From assembly GCA_006503535.1 (NCBI GenBank), contig QYRS01000005.1, forward strand, positions 2,914,001 through 2,978,000: a stretch of 64,000 nt of DNA, read 5' to 3'. Numbering within the stretch: position 1 is the first letter of the stretch; each line of letters begins with the position of its first letter. The DNA comes from Arthrinium phaeospermum (taxonomy: Eukaryota; Ascomycota; Sordariomycetes; Amphisphaeriales; Apiosporaceae). Position numbers and translations under genes: made by a program. Shown one piece after another: positions 45,301-55,980 of the stretch. The notes beneath the pieces are model-generated. The model ran no database searches. It saw only the letters and a program-made list of their open reading frames with translations, and was not told where the DNA came from.

Positions 45301-45774
45301 GAGAACCTCCCATGTAGCCTGCAGTACCTCGACGAAATGGGTGTGTCGCTCATCGCTAGCGCTAGCCCTGGATCCAGGGGTGCTCATTCCGGCATACCAG
45401 CTGCCAAACTGGCGCCGGGCCTCGATGACGCGATCGAAGAGGCGATTGAGCGCTGGAGGAACGTTGGGCTTGGGCGTGTACGAGGCAATAGCCTGGGCCA
45501 TAGGCACAAACTGGGAGACCTGAATAATATACTGAGGCCCCGAGGGAGCGGCCGCGGAAGAGGATTTTGCTGCAGCCTCCTTTGCTTTCTTGCGGTCCTT
45601 GCCCTTCAGTCGGCCGCCCCCGACTTTGGCTGTGCTGGGAGCCTTGATGTCGAACCCGCATTTGAGAGCATTCTCAGCTAGCCAGGACGATATGTTGAGG
45701 GTATCATCCTTGTATTGACGATACTTGGCGATGAAGTCGCCCAGCGGCGGTCTGGTTGCTTTGTCTTGTGCCAT
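42355..45774 (-). CDS. large DUF6604-domain protein, intronless
   Basis: A single frame of 1139 residues from the ATG at 45774. The frame continues upstream to 45900, but the family start (MAQDKATRPPLGDFIAKYRQ, then YKDDTLNISSWLAENA) supports 45774. The N-terminal about 280 residues match the fungal DUF6604 pattern: Y-x-x-YK, an SWLA motif, a lysine-rich insert (LKGKDRKKAKEAA), then QFVPMAQAIA and RRQFGSWYAG. The remaining 850 residues are mostly helical with no enzyme motif I recognise and no transmembrane segment or signal peptide. DUF6604 proteins are common in filamentous ascomycetes, often in accessory regions, with no established function. The frame is clean. Confidence 0.8.
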   Translation of the reverse strand: MAQDKATRPPLGDFIAKYRQYKDDTLNISSWLAENALKCGFDIKAPSTAKVGGGRLKGKDRKKAKEAAAKSSSAAAPSGPQYIIQVSQFVPMAQAIASYTPKPNVPPALNRLFDRVIEARRQFGSWYAGMSTPGSRASASDERHTHFVEVLQATWEVLVPFEEARKTSKPSPKTADENKSKGGLLVSLENRFANLHVERPSESSGSHDASIPPPPDNESYRLPTSINVQLQRDEEEVERDFFLGIYSFLCELSDARSYIEGAWEDAATDPDKFPQAALQSNLVIQLVRRAEMSLDNFLERPKKFPASTYPTWAFPFIMLYERSGFLEPSAIAKFPRTIQLDRITKPDFNVMPSGSISTFAITGEWEDFCFARPFIVFHYAIHRSKHMRGGISPGALDVDGWCKDEGELEIFKTFNRIQTVAITTDGGNADDEVTKGVRVATETKTVPTWAIFGFQCLLDINKFHKTDESSMFGGPLYDLQRHVSMAAKNLKDIDIERLKPPMGPTPPHIEDLSRLIRDMEDEVMNGSLTRPLISTRPLTGALPPYLLDPDFFLECNPIRCGLMHYNLRLQLYERALAFDTGLLMLIPMVHLYKMCRLVYPEMRAWPDMEFFLLHQDVDRLFFGGVPRSLAETSSKYHLAMGVSATALSKMKRTGKMTPLNFDRMRFAQNPCPIGSILAPSLGGYAKDDDLVLLELLRWLNDPKKLEIADSLLDRQPQLSAEALETLGNEIGTTEQTKQQMRETFPFPHASIADTIRFSDIFMQGERDILNFDWVEFMYTANEMATHISTILGRYYPNTYEEWNGIFSGMLMELVHEADTAEKHARKNSSNSASLAEIAPPALKEICDAMQARGLTRAPDDKRKVNTKNGKKKAVWWTMDRGVASVIRRYDFGAMSFLTAGEQFVRDHLYQNWPAEDLERSYTIQKIRAFYDDKVRSDGLDKEWKELDGEAGGWADVEEADDVDDNEDGSGAGQRLDPLDVEGYLRGLLLQQHTDAGVEMNQETLDQIMGSLMQKMPQELLDSFRNARTPRARERLTRALKKRLGKLQPIAQEEGLQDVEGWMRGVVRRCLPSGGQGGASNAEEDDEEVLEMLTSTAMDTLPPEYLAALQRPHTLEFREEVAERLSALYTRLFGQAFASR

Positions 45775-47224
45775 GTGTAGATAGATGTCGCCCTTGGACA
45801 GACGATGGAGCAAGTCCAGAAAGTTGGGATCGCAACAAGCAAGTATGGGCAAGCGGCTTATCGATAACATACCACTATTACACTCATATGTTTGGAGCAT
45901 CTACAAGCCACCGCATTATCACACCCCTGAAAAAAATGATAACTCACAAGGATTCGTTCCACTCATGCATGAACAACGATGAAGATCATTGCTCGGATAT
46001 CCCTGCTTAAGGAACATGCCACCCCCCACCACTCGTCAACAAGACTCGCATGCTTTGAAACCACGGTCGAGGTTAAAACTTACATGCGAACGATCAATTT
46101 GTTGATCGGTACAATGATGACATACTTGAGCCGACCAAGTCTACCATTATCTGGGAAGTTACAACCCCGGCTTGCCTGTACATTTGTAGTAGGAATGTAC
46201 GTAGCTGGCCGGTGCGAGGTGTCTTCGAAAAGCTCTCGATATGACATTGAACAACCTTTCAATATACTAGCAAAAGGACTCACAGGCTGCAGGGTGACCA
46301 TGTTTGAAGGTACCACGTCACAGGGCGATTATCTTAGAAAGGACCATCTCGTCTTCTATCTTGTGATGAACACCGTTTCCTAGCGCAAGAGTTAGACTAG
46401 GCACCTAGGCCTTGAGGGGTACCTAATTTACTAGCGAGGCGCGGGGAGCCCCACATCTAAAGCAATTGCCGGACTGGGCTGGAATGGATCACGAAGCTCA
46501 CTTTCACTTTCTTTTCACAAGAAAGAGAACCGTTATCCAGATGCATCGGGGAGCAATTCCACGCAATTCAGGATACAGTTTGTTGTGTTTCTCCACCTAA
46601 ACGGATTTATCGATCTAATCAATTCAGAAGATCAATTCACCATTGCATTAATCGTCCAAGCCGCTTCGCCCAAGATCTCGCCCATCAATGGATATTACCC
46701 CCCTGCAGGCGGGCAGGTAGCGTTTGGTACCGCTCGAATCATCACTCGCATTCAAAACGCATGATATGTGCATCTCATCTATCGAGCCGCGTATCGCGCT
46801 GCCGCCGTTTCCATAAATCCGTTCCCCTCATGCCTGCCAGGTTACATCGATGCAACAGCCCCTCCTACGGAGAATTATTCGGATTGGTGGCTTCTTATTG
46901 GGCCGATGACCTTATAGCCTTATTGTGATCTCGTTCCGGCCGGAGATTTCTCGCCGATCCCGGGTGAGCAGAAGCTCATGGGATGAATGCGACAAGACAC
47001 ACTTGCTGAAGGAACGGGTTCGAAATGGCTGCAATATGACCCCACTATGTCAATCAGGCGACAGTGTACGCGACGGTGGGCGACTCTGCCCACATCTGAA
47101 CCGTCATGGCCAGAGATGATTCATTTTCTATAAATACAAAGCAATTTCCAGATGATGGGCCCAGTATCTCCTCGGGTGTTTATCAACAACATTATTGCTG
47201 TGGCCTGATCCTGGACATATCAAG
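45775..47224. other. intergenic between divergent genes
   Basis: About 1.45 kb between the DUF6604 gene (-) and the beta-helix gene (+). A TATA box near 47129 is listed separately. No gene is supported. Confidence 0.5.
47129..47136 (+). promoter_or_regulatory. TATA box
   Basis: TATAAATA, 89 bases before the ATG of the secreted beta-helix protein, a typical distance for fungal TATA promoters. Confidence 0.55.
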
Positions 47225-49468
47225 ATGAAGTTCAGTCTTCTTGCCGGGTCGCTCCTGGCCAGTAGTGTACTTGCTACGGATTTCTACCTATCTCCGGAAG
47301 GCTCAGACAGTAATGGAGGAGCTTCAGCTGATCAGGCTTTCAAGACCGTGACTAAGGCCAAGGAGGCCGTTCGTGCCCAGCTCGGCAATTCCCTGACGGA
47401 AGACGTCAATGTCCACATCGCAGCTGGGATCTACCCACTCACGGGCCCCCTCAACTTCACCAGTGCCGACTCGGGCAAAGATGGACACAAGGTCAACTGG
47501 CTGGGAGAGAAAGGATCCATCATATCGGGTGGTCTGAAGGTCACGGGGTGGACGGTTGGAAACGATGGCATCTACTCGGCATCGGTCCCGGTGGGAACGC
47601 AGTCCCGCAATCTGTTCGTCGGCGGAAAAGCCGCCAACTATGCGCGGAAGAAGATTGCCAACCGCAAGGACTTCAGTTATACGAGCACGTCGATGAAATG
47701 GAACTCGGGCAGCTACGACTGGCTCATGAACACCAAGGGCATTGCTGGCGCCGAGGTCCGCTTCATTTCGTCCTTCACCGACCGATATGCACCAATCGTA
47801 TCTGTCGGGAACCGTGAGCTCATCATGAAGCAAAACAGCTGGTCCAACCAGGTCATCGGCTGGGATACCGTTTCGAACCCGTTTGCCGACTTCGGGGTCT
47901 GGGTGCAGAACTCTCTGGCCCTTTTGACGGAGGGTGGCCAATTCTTCCTGGACTCTCAAGCCGGGAAGGTCTACTACAAGCCCCTTGCCGGGGAGGACTT
48001 GAGCAAACTGGACACTTACCTCGGGGTGCAGGAGGTATTGATCTCCATCAGCGGCTCTTATGACAACCCAGCGCACGACATCAACTTTGAAGGGCTTACG
48101 TTTTCCCATTCGACCTGGCTTCGACCGGGCAAACTTGGGTTCGCCGACCAACAGACAGGTGGCTACATTGGCGAAGACAAGACCTACCCGGAACACGAGG
48201 CGACTCGTCCTTTCTGGTGGCAAATGCCCAGTGCCTTCCAAATTAGCGCCGCGACCAAGGTCAACTTGACGGGCTGCAGCTTTACCGAGATTGGCAATGG
48301 CGGCATCGGTGTCGGCAATGATCCCAACGCTCACTTGTCCAAAGTAGGCCTCGGTGCCAGCGACATCTCCATCACGGACGGATACTTCACCCAAGTGATG
48401 GGCAACAGCATCAGTGTGGGCGGCATCCAGGCCGAGGCGCACCACCCGTCCAATGAGCGCCAGATCATCACGCGCATCAACATCTCGGGCAACATCTTCA
48501 CCAACAACTCGGCCCTCTTCAGCTCCACGGTGCCCATCTTCCTGTCGTACCTGCAATACTCGACCATTTCCCACAACGACATCGTCACGACCCCGTACTC
48601 GGGCATCTGCCACGGCTACGGCTGGGGCTCCAACGACGCTGGCGGCAGCCAGGAGTACGTGAACCGGGGCCTGTACAAATACCAGCCCAAGTACAGCACG
48701 CCGACAACGCTCAAGAACAACGTCATCGACGGCAACCTCGTGCACGGGTACGGCCAGAGCCACACGGATCTGGGCGGCGTCTACACGCTGTCGACGAGCC
48801 CCTCGACGTATGTGACCAACAACTACGTCTACGACTCGGGGTACTGGGGCCTCTACAATGACGAAGGGTCCAACAGCTACATCCAGCTCAACAACATCTT
48901 CTTTGGCAACCAGGGCTGGTACGTCGCGAACCGTAACGGGCCCATGCACACGGGCAACAACACTCTCATCGATAACTACGGGAAGTCCGGCCAGGGGCTC
49001 GACGGTAAACCCAACGGTTCGGGGACCGAGGGCGATACCTACCTGCGCAACTACATCGTGTCCGACATCACTAAGACCTCGGCGGAGGCGCAGAAGAACG
49101 CGTACCGCTCGGGCGTCCTGCCGGGCCGCCGCGCGAGTCGCCCCGTGACCAACGACGCCCGCCTGGCCGACGGGTGGGTTTCCCTGACCTCTACGTCCGG
49201 CGGTGGCAGGCGGCTGCTCGCCGTCAATGTCAGCAACTTTGATGACGTGGAGTACACGGGCGCTTCGTTCCAGGTCAGCACCAAGAACGGCGGGTCGCTT
49301 CAGCCCGTCGAAGTGCCGACTGCGATCCCGGCCAACACGTTCGTGCTGGCTACGTACAGCGTCTCTGGCACTTCGAATCCCAGTGTCGCGGCTACGGTCA
49401 AGTACACGAATCCGCGTCTCGGGGCGAGCAGGATGCTGACGGCGAGTGGGGAGGTGAGGTTGGGGTGA
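47225..49468 (+). CDS. secreted right-handed beta-helix protein (GH141-like)
   Basis: A single exon of 747 residues. The signal peptide is MKFSLLAGSLLASSVLA. The mature protein begins with DFYLSPEGSDSNGGAS and AFKTVTKAKEAVRAQ, the usual entry of parallel beta-helix carbohydrate-active proteins. Then come the GLKVTGW block and from about residue 270 a repeated-coil region rich in Asn, Gly and short beta strands (INFEGLTFSHS, VNLTGCSFTEIGNGG, INISGNIFTNNS, LKNNVIDGNLVHGYG, TYVTNNYVYDSGYWG, YIQLNNIFFGNQG). A C-terminal beta domain of about 100 residues follows. Architecture and entry motif fit GH141-like enzymes (fucosidase or xylanase activities are known in that family), but catalytic residues cannot be assigned here. 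It may act on plant or fungal polysaccharide outside the cell. The frame is undisturbed; a TATA box lies upstream. Confidence 0.78.
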   Translation: MKFSLLAGSLLASSVLATDFYLSPEGSDSNGGASADQAFKTVTKAKEAVRAQLGNSLTEDVNVHIAAGIYPLTGPLNFTSADSGKDGHKVNWLGEKGSIISGGLKVTGWTVGNDGIYSASVPVGTQSRNLFVGGKAANYARKKIANRKDFSYTSTSMKWNSGSYDWLMNTKGIAGAEVRFISSFTDRYAPIVSVGNRELIMKQNSWSNQVIGWDTVSNPFADFGVWVQNSLALLTEGGQFFLDSQAGKVYYKPLAGEDLSKLDTYLGVQEVLISISGSYDNPAHDINFEGLTFSHSTWLRPGKLGFADQQTGGYIGEDKTYPEHEATRPFWWQMPSAFQISAATKVNLTGCSFTEIGNGGIGVGNDPNAHLSKVGLGASDISITDGYFTQVMGNSISVGGIQAEAHHPSNERQIITRINISGNIFTNNSALFSSTVPIFLSYLQYSTISHNDIVTTPYSGICHGYGWGSNDAGGSQEYVNRGLYKYQPKYSTPTTLKNNVIDGNLVHGYGQSHTDLGGVYTLSTSPSTYVTNNYVYDSGYWGLYNDEGSNSYIQLNNIFFGNQGWYVANRNGPMHTGNNTLIDNYGKSGQGLDGKPNGSGTEGDTYLRNYIVSDITKTSAEAQKNAYRSGVLPGRRASRPVTNDARLADGWVSLTSTSGGGRRLLAVNVSNFDDVEYTGASFQVSTKNGGSLQPVEVPTAIPANTFVLATYSVSGTSNPSVAATVKYTNPRLGASRMLTASGEVRLG

Positions 49469-49742
49469 GTGCGTTGGTAAAACTTGGTGGCACTACACAT
49501 CCTGCATATCATGGTCTGGTTTGTCTGGCTTCACGATACAAGTGCTATCTGATTTACGTTTTATACTGGCCAAATGGACTGTACGTTACTTGAAATGTGA
49601 TATCCTGAAGCTGTCCTTCAAGTTCATTTAGATCGTCGATCTATACACTCATCTTCATACCTATGTCCTGCCCTTGCCAGCATTTCGCAACCCGTCACCT
49701 CAAGTCCCGCTCCGCGACTCTCGCGAACGCTTGAGGACGAGT

Positions 49743-51409
49743 CTAGAGCTCAGATATAGCATTCGTTAGCTCCGTGATCTCCTCCATCTTCTTCCCGGCA
49801 ACACGCAATTTCTCGAGCAGCCAAGCTTTGTGGTCTCCTCTCTCCTCTCCCGGCTTCAAGCACCTCCCCTCCCCGGACCCATCACACCTGACGACACTCT
49901 TCCGGCACAGCCCGCACCCCGCCCCGTCGGCGGGCGTCATCTTGACGCCCGACCGCCGCGCCGCCGCGAGGTACATGGCGAAGACGCGGTCGTGCCGCGC
50001 CTTGCGCCCCACCCACTCGCCGGCCAGGTACTCGAGCTCCCGCATGTCGCAGACCCACCAGTTCTGGCGGCCCGCGACGGTGAAGTACCGCCGCGCGAAC
50101 ACGGCGTCCGGGTTGTAGGCGGCGTCCCGGAAATACGCGCCGGCCGCGTCGTCGAAGGCGCGTTTGACCGCGTGTCCGGCGTCGTCGACGGGCTGGACGC
50201 CGTCGAGCGGCTCCGTCTCGGGCCGGTAGTTGCCCTCCTCGTCCTTGGTGTAGTCGTCCGTCTCGGGGTCGGGATTGTCCTGGTCGTGGACGGCGCCCGG
50301 GGTCCAGAGCCAGGCGGGGGGCTGGCAGGTGAGGAAGCGGGGCGTCCACTCGGTGAAGTGCCAGTCCGCGAGCCCGGCGACGACGGGCTTGCCCTCGTGG
50401 TCGAAGTCGATCATGATGTTGTGCGGCTCGGTGAGGAGGTCCGGGTTGTACAGGCCGGTGTCGAACCCGTCGCGGGGGAAGACGGCCGCGTTGGCCTCTT
50501 TGTTGACAAGGTCCCGGACAATCTCCAGCGCGGGCTCGAGGTGGGCGTTCTCCCACTCTCGGTTGGCCCAGTGCCGGTTGCGCTGGATGCGGCGCTCGAA
50601 CGTCAGGAGCAGGATCTCGCGCGCCGTCATGGCGGGCGTGTCCTCCAGCAGATTGAACCGGTGCAGGACCTGGTCCTTGTCCTTGTCCTCGCCTTGCGCG
50701 ATGGAGTCGCGGATCTTGTCCCAGTCCAGCTTGTCGTTGTACTCGTCCTCTACCAAGCCAAACGGCTTGATTCGCATCATGGACTTGTACTGCGGGGCAA
50801 CTTCATCGTCCTCCTCGGCTTCTTTGTCCTGGCCAATAGGGACGTGGCTCCCGCTGTACAGGCCGCCTACTCCCTCAAGCTTGAGCCACGTCCGGCCCAG
50901 CTCGGCGGCGACCAAAACCTTCTCTTCCGGGGTCATCTTGTTGTACAGCTCGTTCAGGGGCTTCCCGGCAAGGGAGCTCCGCACCAGGTAAGGGCGACCC
51001 AAGGGATTGTCCGCGTGGTGTCGAACTGCAAGACCTTGGGGACGAGGCTCCGGATCTCGGGAAACTTGTCCAGGTACCGCAGGTTCTGGGCGTACTTCTC
51101 GACTTCCTCGTGGTAGAACGGAATCTGGACGACGACGAACTTGAGGGTTTCTTTGCCCTCGTCCTCGTAGGTGAGTCCGACGGGGTAGTGGAGGTTGAAG
51201 TCATGGTCAAGCTCGCGGCCGAAGACGGTCTTCTCGTGGATCGCGTCGGGCCAAAGAGTGCGGCTGAGCTCGCGGAGCTGGGAGTTACGCGCGACGGGAC
51301 CTGCCCTGTACTCGCCGGGGCATGTGCACTTGTCGGTGCACTCGCAGAACTCGTCCAGTCGAACAATACCGGCATCGCTACCAGTGTTGGTGGGTGTTTG
51401 ATCAGCCAT
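49743..51409 (-). CDS. phosphotransferase (APH/kinase-like) family protein; one frameshift
   Basis: Starts at 51409 (MADQTPTNTGSD). A Cys-rich patch (CECTDKCTCPGE) near residue 22 is absent from the paralogue at 1-957. The frame changes near 51009-51015 between QFDTT and NPLGRPYLV. Adding one base makes 1668 bases, 555 residues. The C-terminal half shows ANREWENAHLEP, NIMIDFDHEGKPVVAGLADW (catalytic-loop and metal-binding region of APH-like kinases), then FLTCQPPAWLWTP. After about residue 500 there is a Cys/Lys-rich region. The protein appears cytosolic; its substrate is unknown. The same family occupies the left edge of the window. The gene runs in the same direction as the adjacent dioxygenase. 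Confidence 0.75.
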
Positions 51410-51868
51410 TTTGGGTCTGTACTTGGTAATTTCTTGGTAAGTGCTTGATTGTGTATGTATGTGTGTGCTTGTGAACGGAGGATTGAATGGGTAGTTGTAA
51501 GTAGGTTCCTGTTCTCTCTTATATACATATGGATATGACATAACTGTCTATCTTTGGCTCCTCCTCTCACGGATTTGACAATGGAATCCTTGGTACTACA
51601 CAGTTGCAAGGGAGGACAATGATCAAAATAGGAATGGGTACTGTGGTGGCAGCCTCTTTTGTTCCCTGCCCTCAATGAGCCCCAAAAGGATTTGCGTCCA
51701 TCCCTGAGATGCATAGTCAAGCATACTGTGATGCGCTTTTGGCGGAAGCCGTGCCAATAGTCAATCCCTGTCGCCGTCTTTGGAAGTGTTCGAAGCGCTG
51801 AGACAAAAATAGCACACTCCAACCCAAGGTCTACCATCTGATATCTGATCAAACTGCCTTTGAGTTCC
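51410..51868. other. intergenic
   Basis: Promoter of the kinase-like gene and 3' flank of the dioxygenase. Contains TG-rich low-complexity text near 51445-51475. No gene supported. Confidence 0.5.
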
Positions 51869-53293
51869 TCATGAAAGAAGCATGTCATAACTCCATTCCT
51901 CCTGCGGCACATCCCGGTACTTGATGCTAGTCGGATGCTTCGTGCGCGCCGGTAGGACCCGACGAATATACAAGTCCCCCACATTGATAGTGTCGTACTT
52001 CTTCAGGCTCCCCTGCTCGGCACCATCATCATCATCGTAGCAACACGGGAGCACCTCGAGCTCGACCTCGGGCCCGGCGTCAGGAAGAAGGGCAGCGAGT
52101 ACCGCTCCCGCCCCGTCTTGTTGCGCACCCGGTGCACCGTGGCGGGGTACCGCCCGTTGCTCTGCCGCTCGAGGTACTGGCCCACGTTGCAGACGAAGGT
52201 GCCCGGCGCGGGCGGGGCGTCGACCCAGTGGCCGGCTTGGTTCAGCACCTCGAGGGCGGGGACGTCGTCTTGGAGGACTAGGGTGAGCCCTGTAGATCGA
52301 TGGTTAGCTTTCATAGTCGATTGGGAGGGGGTATCCCGCGAGAAATATGTGCTCGGGTAAGAAATGCTGCCGTGGCGAACTTACAGGAGAAATCGGAATG
52401 GGCACCTAATCCTACATTCTCATGCCCCTCCGTAGAAGATGCCGTGCCCGGCGTCGGCGGGTAGTGCAGGGGTCGCATGCCGGTGATGGGGAAGCGAAAC
52501 ATGTGGTCGAAACCATCCTCGTCCAACCCAAACCCCAGGGCAAAGACGCGCACGAGCTTGAGCGACAGGGGCAACACGTGCGCATAGTACTCGTACAGTC
52601 CCTCGCGCCACCAGGGCGCCTGCGGAGGCCAGATGTTTTGCGGTCGGGTCACGTTTGGCGGCGGTCCCGATTCGCCTGTCTTGCCCGTGTAGTCCTGCTC
52701 GGGCTCTAGGTAGCAGTCGCCCATGGTGAAGGCTTCTTTGATGTCTTTGGCCGACACGTCAGCGCCATTGACTTCCCGTGCGGAGCGAGGTATCTGAACG
52801 AGAACATACCTCCTTTAGTCCGGGGATCCAAGTTCGTCTCCATCATGGGCTCGTACCCCCTAATAGCCGGGTTCTTCTGCGCGTGGGCCTCCATCTTGGC
52901 CTCATGGTCGAGGGCGAAGAAGCGCCGGAGCAGCGCGAAGACCTGCTGGACGACTTCCTCGGGGATGCCATGGTTCTTGATGTAGAAGAAACCGCATTCC
53001 CTGCAGGCCTCGCTGATTTCGCGGGCGATCCGCTGCCGCGCCTCGGGAGAGCCGCTGTCCAGATCCGCAAGGTCTACCGTCGGGATGGAAGTGAACGACT
53101 GCGAAGGCGCGTCCAAGACCTCGCGATACGTCGCTTCGGACCCGGAGTGGAAGTAAACGTACTTCTTGTCCTGTCATTTTGTTAGTACGTAAGGATCATC
53201 TAAGCGCTTGAAATGTATTAACGGCCAACTAACCTGGCCGGGCACGGCAGGGGGTTGGGTGGCCGATGACCCCGGGGCGAGAACTTCTGCCAT
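51869..53293 (-). CDS. Fe(II)/2-oxoglutarate-type dioxygenase (isopenicillin-N-synthase-like); one frameshift
   Basis: Four exons: 53234-53293, 52810-53170, 52385-52744 and 51869-52289. The DIOX_N domain (IPTVDLADL, CGFFYIKNHGIP) spans about residues 50-170 and the jelly-roll oxygenase domain about 200-340. The iron ligands are H256 and D258 (GAHSDFSWLTLVLQDD) and H313 (PATVHRV), with the cosubstrate R-x-S at R323/S325 (ERYSLPFF). The summed exons are one base short. The break is near 52079-52084, just after SLPFF, where the frame changes to the text containing PEVELEVLPCCYDDDD. Allowing one base gives about 400 residues. The 65-base second intron ends in CCAAAG and uses a GCTGAC branch site. 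It is divergent from the permease gene with a shared promoter. The substrate is unknown. Confidence 0.87.
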
Positions 53294-53883
53294 TATAATA
53301 TAGATCCTTCTTAACCCTGCTTTTTCACACGAGCTCTATGGTCTCTTTGATTTATCATAGTCGGTCGAGTCTGTTGTCGCATTGCAATATGGGTGGTTTT
53401 GCCCTGAACGATTAAACCCCAAATGCCGGAGGGTTCCCCGCAATCGCCCCTCACAGGGTGCTGCACACGATAGCCGGGTACCGTTAGTGTCGCAAAACGA
53501 CCGACGGAATCCCCCTATCTGGTCAACAACTCCCTTGGCTCCGATAACTGCGCGAAAGCGGGGGCTGCTACCTACGTTTATGGATGTAGCTTGGGTTGCG
53601 GTGATAACGCCCAGCCAGCATCAGGATGAAGATTTCGGAAACACTTACCGAAGTGGGATCACCGACTGTAGTCAATCGATCTGCTTGCTACCGTGTACAT
53701 GTTTGAGTTTATAGCTATACATCAGCACAATACTATCCCCAGTTCTCTTGGTCGTGATACTGCCTTTCAACGCCTGGTGATTTTCCCGCCGTGTCCGTAT
53801 TCCGGGCACCATATTATTGGAGAAGCTGTCGTTGCGGCGGAATCTCATTGTAAAGCTGATCGCCATCCAAGCCAAACCTCGCC
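53294..53883. promoter_or_regulatory. shared divergent promoter, dioxygenase and permease
   Basis: 590 bases separate two divergent starts (53293 on minus, 53884 on plus). GATA-type motifs lie at 53352-53357, 53468-53473, 53542-53547 and 53602-53607; about two would be expected by chance. The layout suggests co-regulation of the two genes, possibly by nitrogen status. Confidence 0.45.
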
Positions 53884-55623
53884 ATGGCCCTCTCCCTATC
53901 CCACTACGCAAAGCACCTCTTCGCCTCCTCCTATTCCCCCAAGACCGCCCAGGCTTCTTCGTCTGGCACCCCCGGGGCACCCCGCGCGCCGAGAAGAAGC
54001 TGCTGTTCAAGATCGACTTCTTCATCCTGACCTACGGCTGCCTGGCCTACTTCACCAAATGGCTCGACCAGTCCAACCTGAGCAACGCCTACGTCAGCGG
54101 CATGCGCGAGGACCTGGCCATGTACGGCACCGAGTTCAACCTCGCGCAGACCTGCTTCGCCGTCGGCCAGATCCTGGGGCCCATCCCGCCAATTTGTTGT
54201 TGACCTGGGTCCCGCCGCGGTTCCTGCTGCCGGGGATGGAGCTCGTGTGGGGGGTCTTGACTATTGCGACGTATGCGGTCACCAACGTGAACCAGGTAGG
54301 CGCATATTGGTTTCAATTGAACGGAGAATAATCATCTCGTATGAAATGCTGACGATGTTGCGATTAGCTGTATCCTATCAGGTTCATCGTCGGCTTCTTG
54401 GAGGGCTCCTGCTTCGTCGGGATCCAGTTTGTCCTGGGGTCCTGGTATAAGCGGACAGAACTGGGGAAGCGAGCGGCCATCTTCGCTTGTGCCGCGTATG
54501 TCGGCACAATGATATCGGGGTACCTCCAGAGCGCCGTCCTGGCCAGCCTGGATGGCAAGAACGGGCTCTCGGCATGGAGATGGTAGACAAGCCTGGTCCC
54601 ATCCTGAAGACCAGTCCATTGGTACTTGTAGGCACGCATGCTAACTCACTGACACAGGGTCTTCATCATCGACGGTATCATCACGATCGTAGTCGCCGCT
54701 TATGGTGTAATATTCTTCCCGGACACGCCCTACACCACCAAGGCCTTCTACCTGAGCGCCGAGGATAAGGCCCGCTGCATCGAGCGACTCGCCGAAGACG
54801 GCCGAGAGGAGACGTCCAATTTCACCTGGAACCTGTTTCTAAGGAGTGTGAAGTCATGGCAACTCTACGTCCTGACCGTCTTGTGGATGTAAGTGGAAGC
54901 TCTACCGTGCAGGGACCTATATTCGACTCGAATATGCTCACGCGTCATCCCACACACAGGTTCTGGAACACGACCGTCGGCAAAGTCGCCAACACGGTGA
55001 TGCAGCTCTACCTGAAAAACGACCCGGAGCACAGCTGGACCCTGTACGAAATCAACAACATCCCCACCGCCATCAACGGCTGGAACATCGTCATGGTGCT
55101 GCTCCTCAACGTCTACGTCGACACGACGGGCCGGCGCATGGCCGCCGTCCTGCTCAACCTCGCCCTCCTGCTCTTCGGCACCGCCTGCCTGGTCGTGTGG
55201 CGGATCCCCTTAGGGTTGCGCGTCGTCGCGTACATGTTCGCGGGGCTCGACGGGCCCCTGTCGCCCATCTACTATAGTTGGGCCAACCTGCTGACGGGCG
55301 GCGACAGCCAGGTCCGCGCCCTGACGCTGGCGATTATGAACTCGTGGGGCGGGGCCGTGTCGGCGGTCATGCAGCAGTTCCTGTATCCCGTCACCGATGC
55401 ACCCGCGTTCGGCAAGGGGTTCAAGGCCAGCTTGGCGTTCGTCGTGGGGATGTGCGTTTGGGTCGTGCTGGTGCGGGTTCTGGAGCTGCGAGCCGAGCAC
55501 CACGGCAAAAACAAGGGCGGCAGAGACGTGCGGCGGCTGGACGGGGTGGAAGCCCAATCGGTTGCTGCTGCGGAGGAAAAGACAGTGGCAGTGGTGGTGC
55601 CAGAACAAAAGGGTCTTCGCTAA
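53884..55623 (+). CDS. MFS permease, anion:cation symporter (Fen2/Dal5-like) family; two frameshifts
   Basis: Four exons: 53884-54295, 54368-54582, 54658-54888 and 54960-55623. The exon sum is two bases short of a multiple of three. The losses lie near 53940-53945 (before the DRPGFFVWHP segment) and near 54186-54193 (between GPIPP and NLLLTW). Allowing both gives 507 residues, the normal size. The family entry motif FKIDFFILTYGCLAYFTKWL (first membrane helix) and DQSNLSNAYVSGM are typical of ACS symporters for vitamins, allantoate, small acids or dipeptides (pantothenate carrier Fen2, Dal5, Liz1, Seo1). About twelve hydrophobic helices can be followed, e.g. RFIVGFLEGSCFVGIQFVLG and VFIIDGIITIVVAAYGVIFF. 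A hydrophilic tail closes the protein. The substrate is undetermined; the two flanking dioxygenases suggest import of their substrate or export of a product. Confidence 0.88.
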
Positions 55624-55980
55624 AGACTTGGCTGGCATTAGTGGACGTTAGCGTAATCTGGGGTGCCAGGGGGTGAGGCGGGGGTGTTCCAACGAATCCA
55701 TAGCGCTGATAAAGACAACGGGATAGACCGGCCGTCGGCTTGGTCCGACACGCCTGACTCAATTGGATGGGAAGTAACGCAGCTACGTCTGACTATCATG
55801 CTTTGAGGGAACAGGAAGCCAATGAATCAGTGCATTATGAAAGATCGGCGCACCATTTGAGGGCAGAAGAAACGTGATTTCAAAATCAACGGCATTACTG
55901 ACAGAAATGTCCCTGCTGTATAGCCAAGACAAAGCTGTAGTATAAGACCTCTAGTACATCGCGAGACAGTGACATCAATC
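55624..55980. other. intergenic, promoter of the second dioxygenase
   Basis: About 360 bases between the permease stop and the next ATG on the same strand. No distinct TATA box or repeat recognised. Confidence 0.5.

Noticed and set aside
47324..48949. 541-codon minus-strand frame opposite the beta-helix gene
   Set aside because: Shadow of the coding strand; no motif and biased Val/Arg composition.
49830..51116. 428-codon plus-strand frame opposite the kinase-like gene
   Set aside because: Shadow frame; the minus-strand reading has the family motifs and a paralogue in the same window.
53817..53883. Upstream ATG at 53817 as permease start
   Set aside because: It gives an in-frame N-terminus only because of the missing base near 53942; the ATG at 53884 gives the MALSLSHYAKHL-type N-terminus, which I consider more likely, and the exon sum is then consistent.
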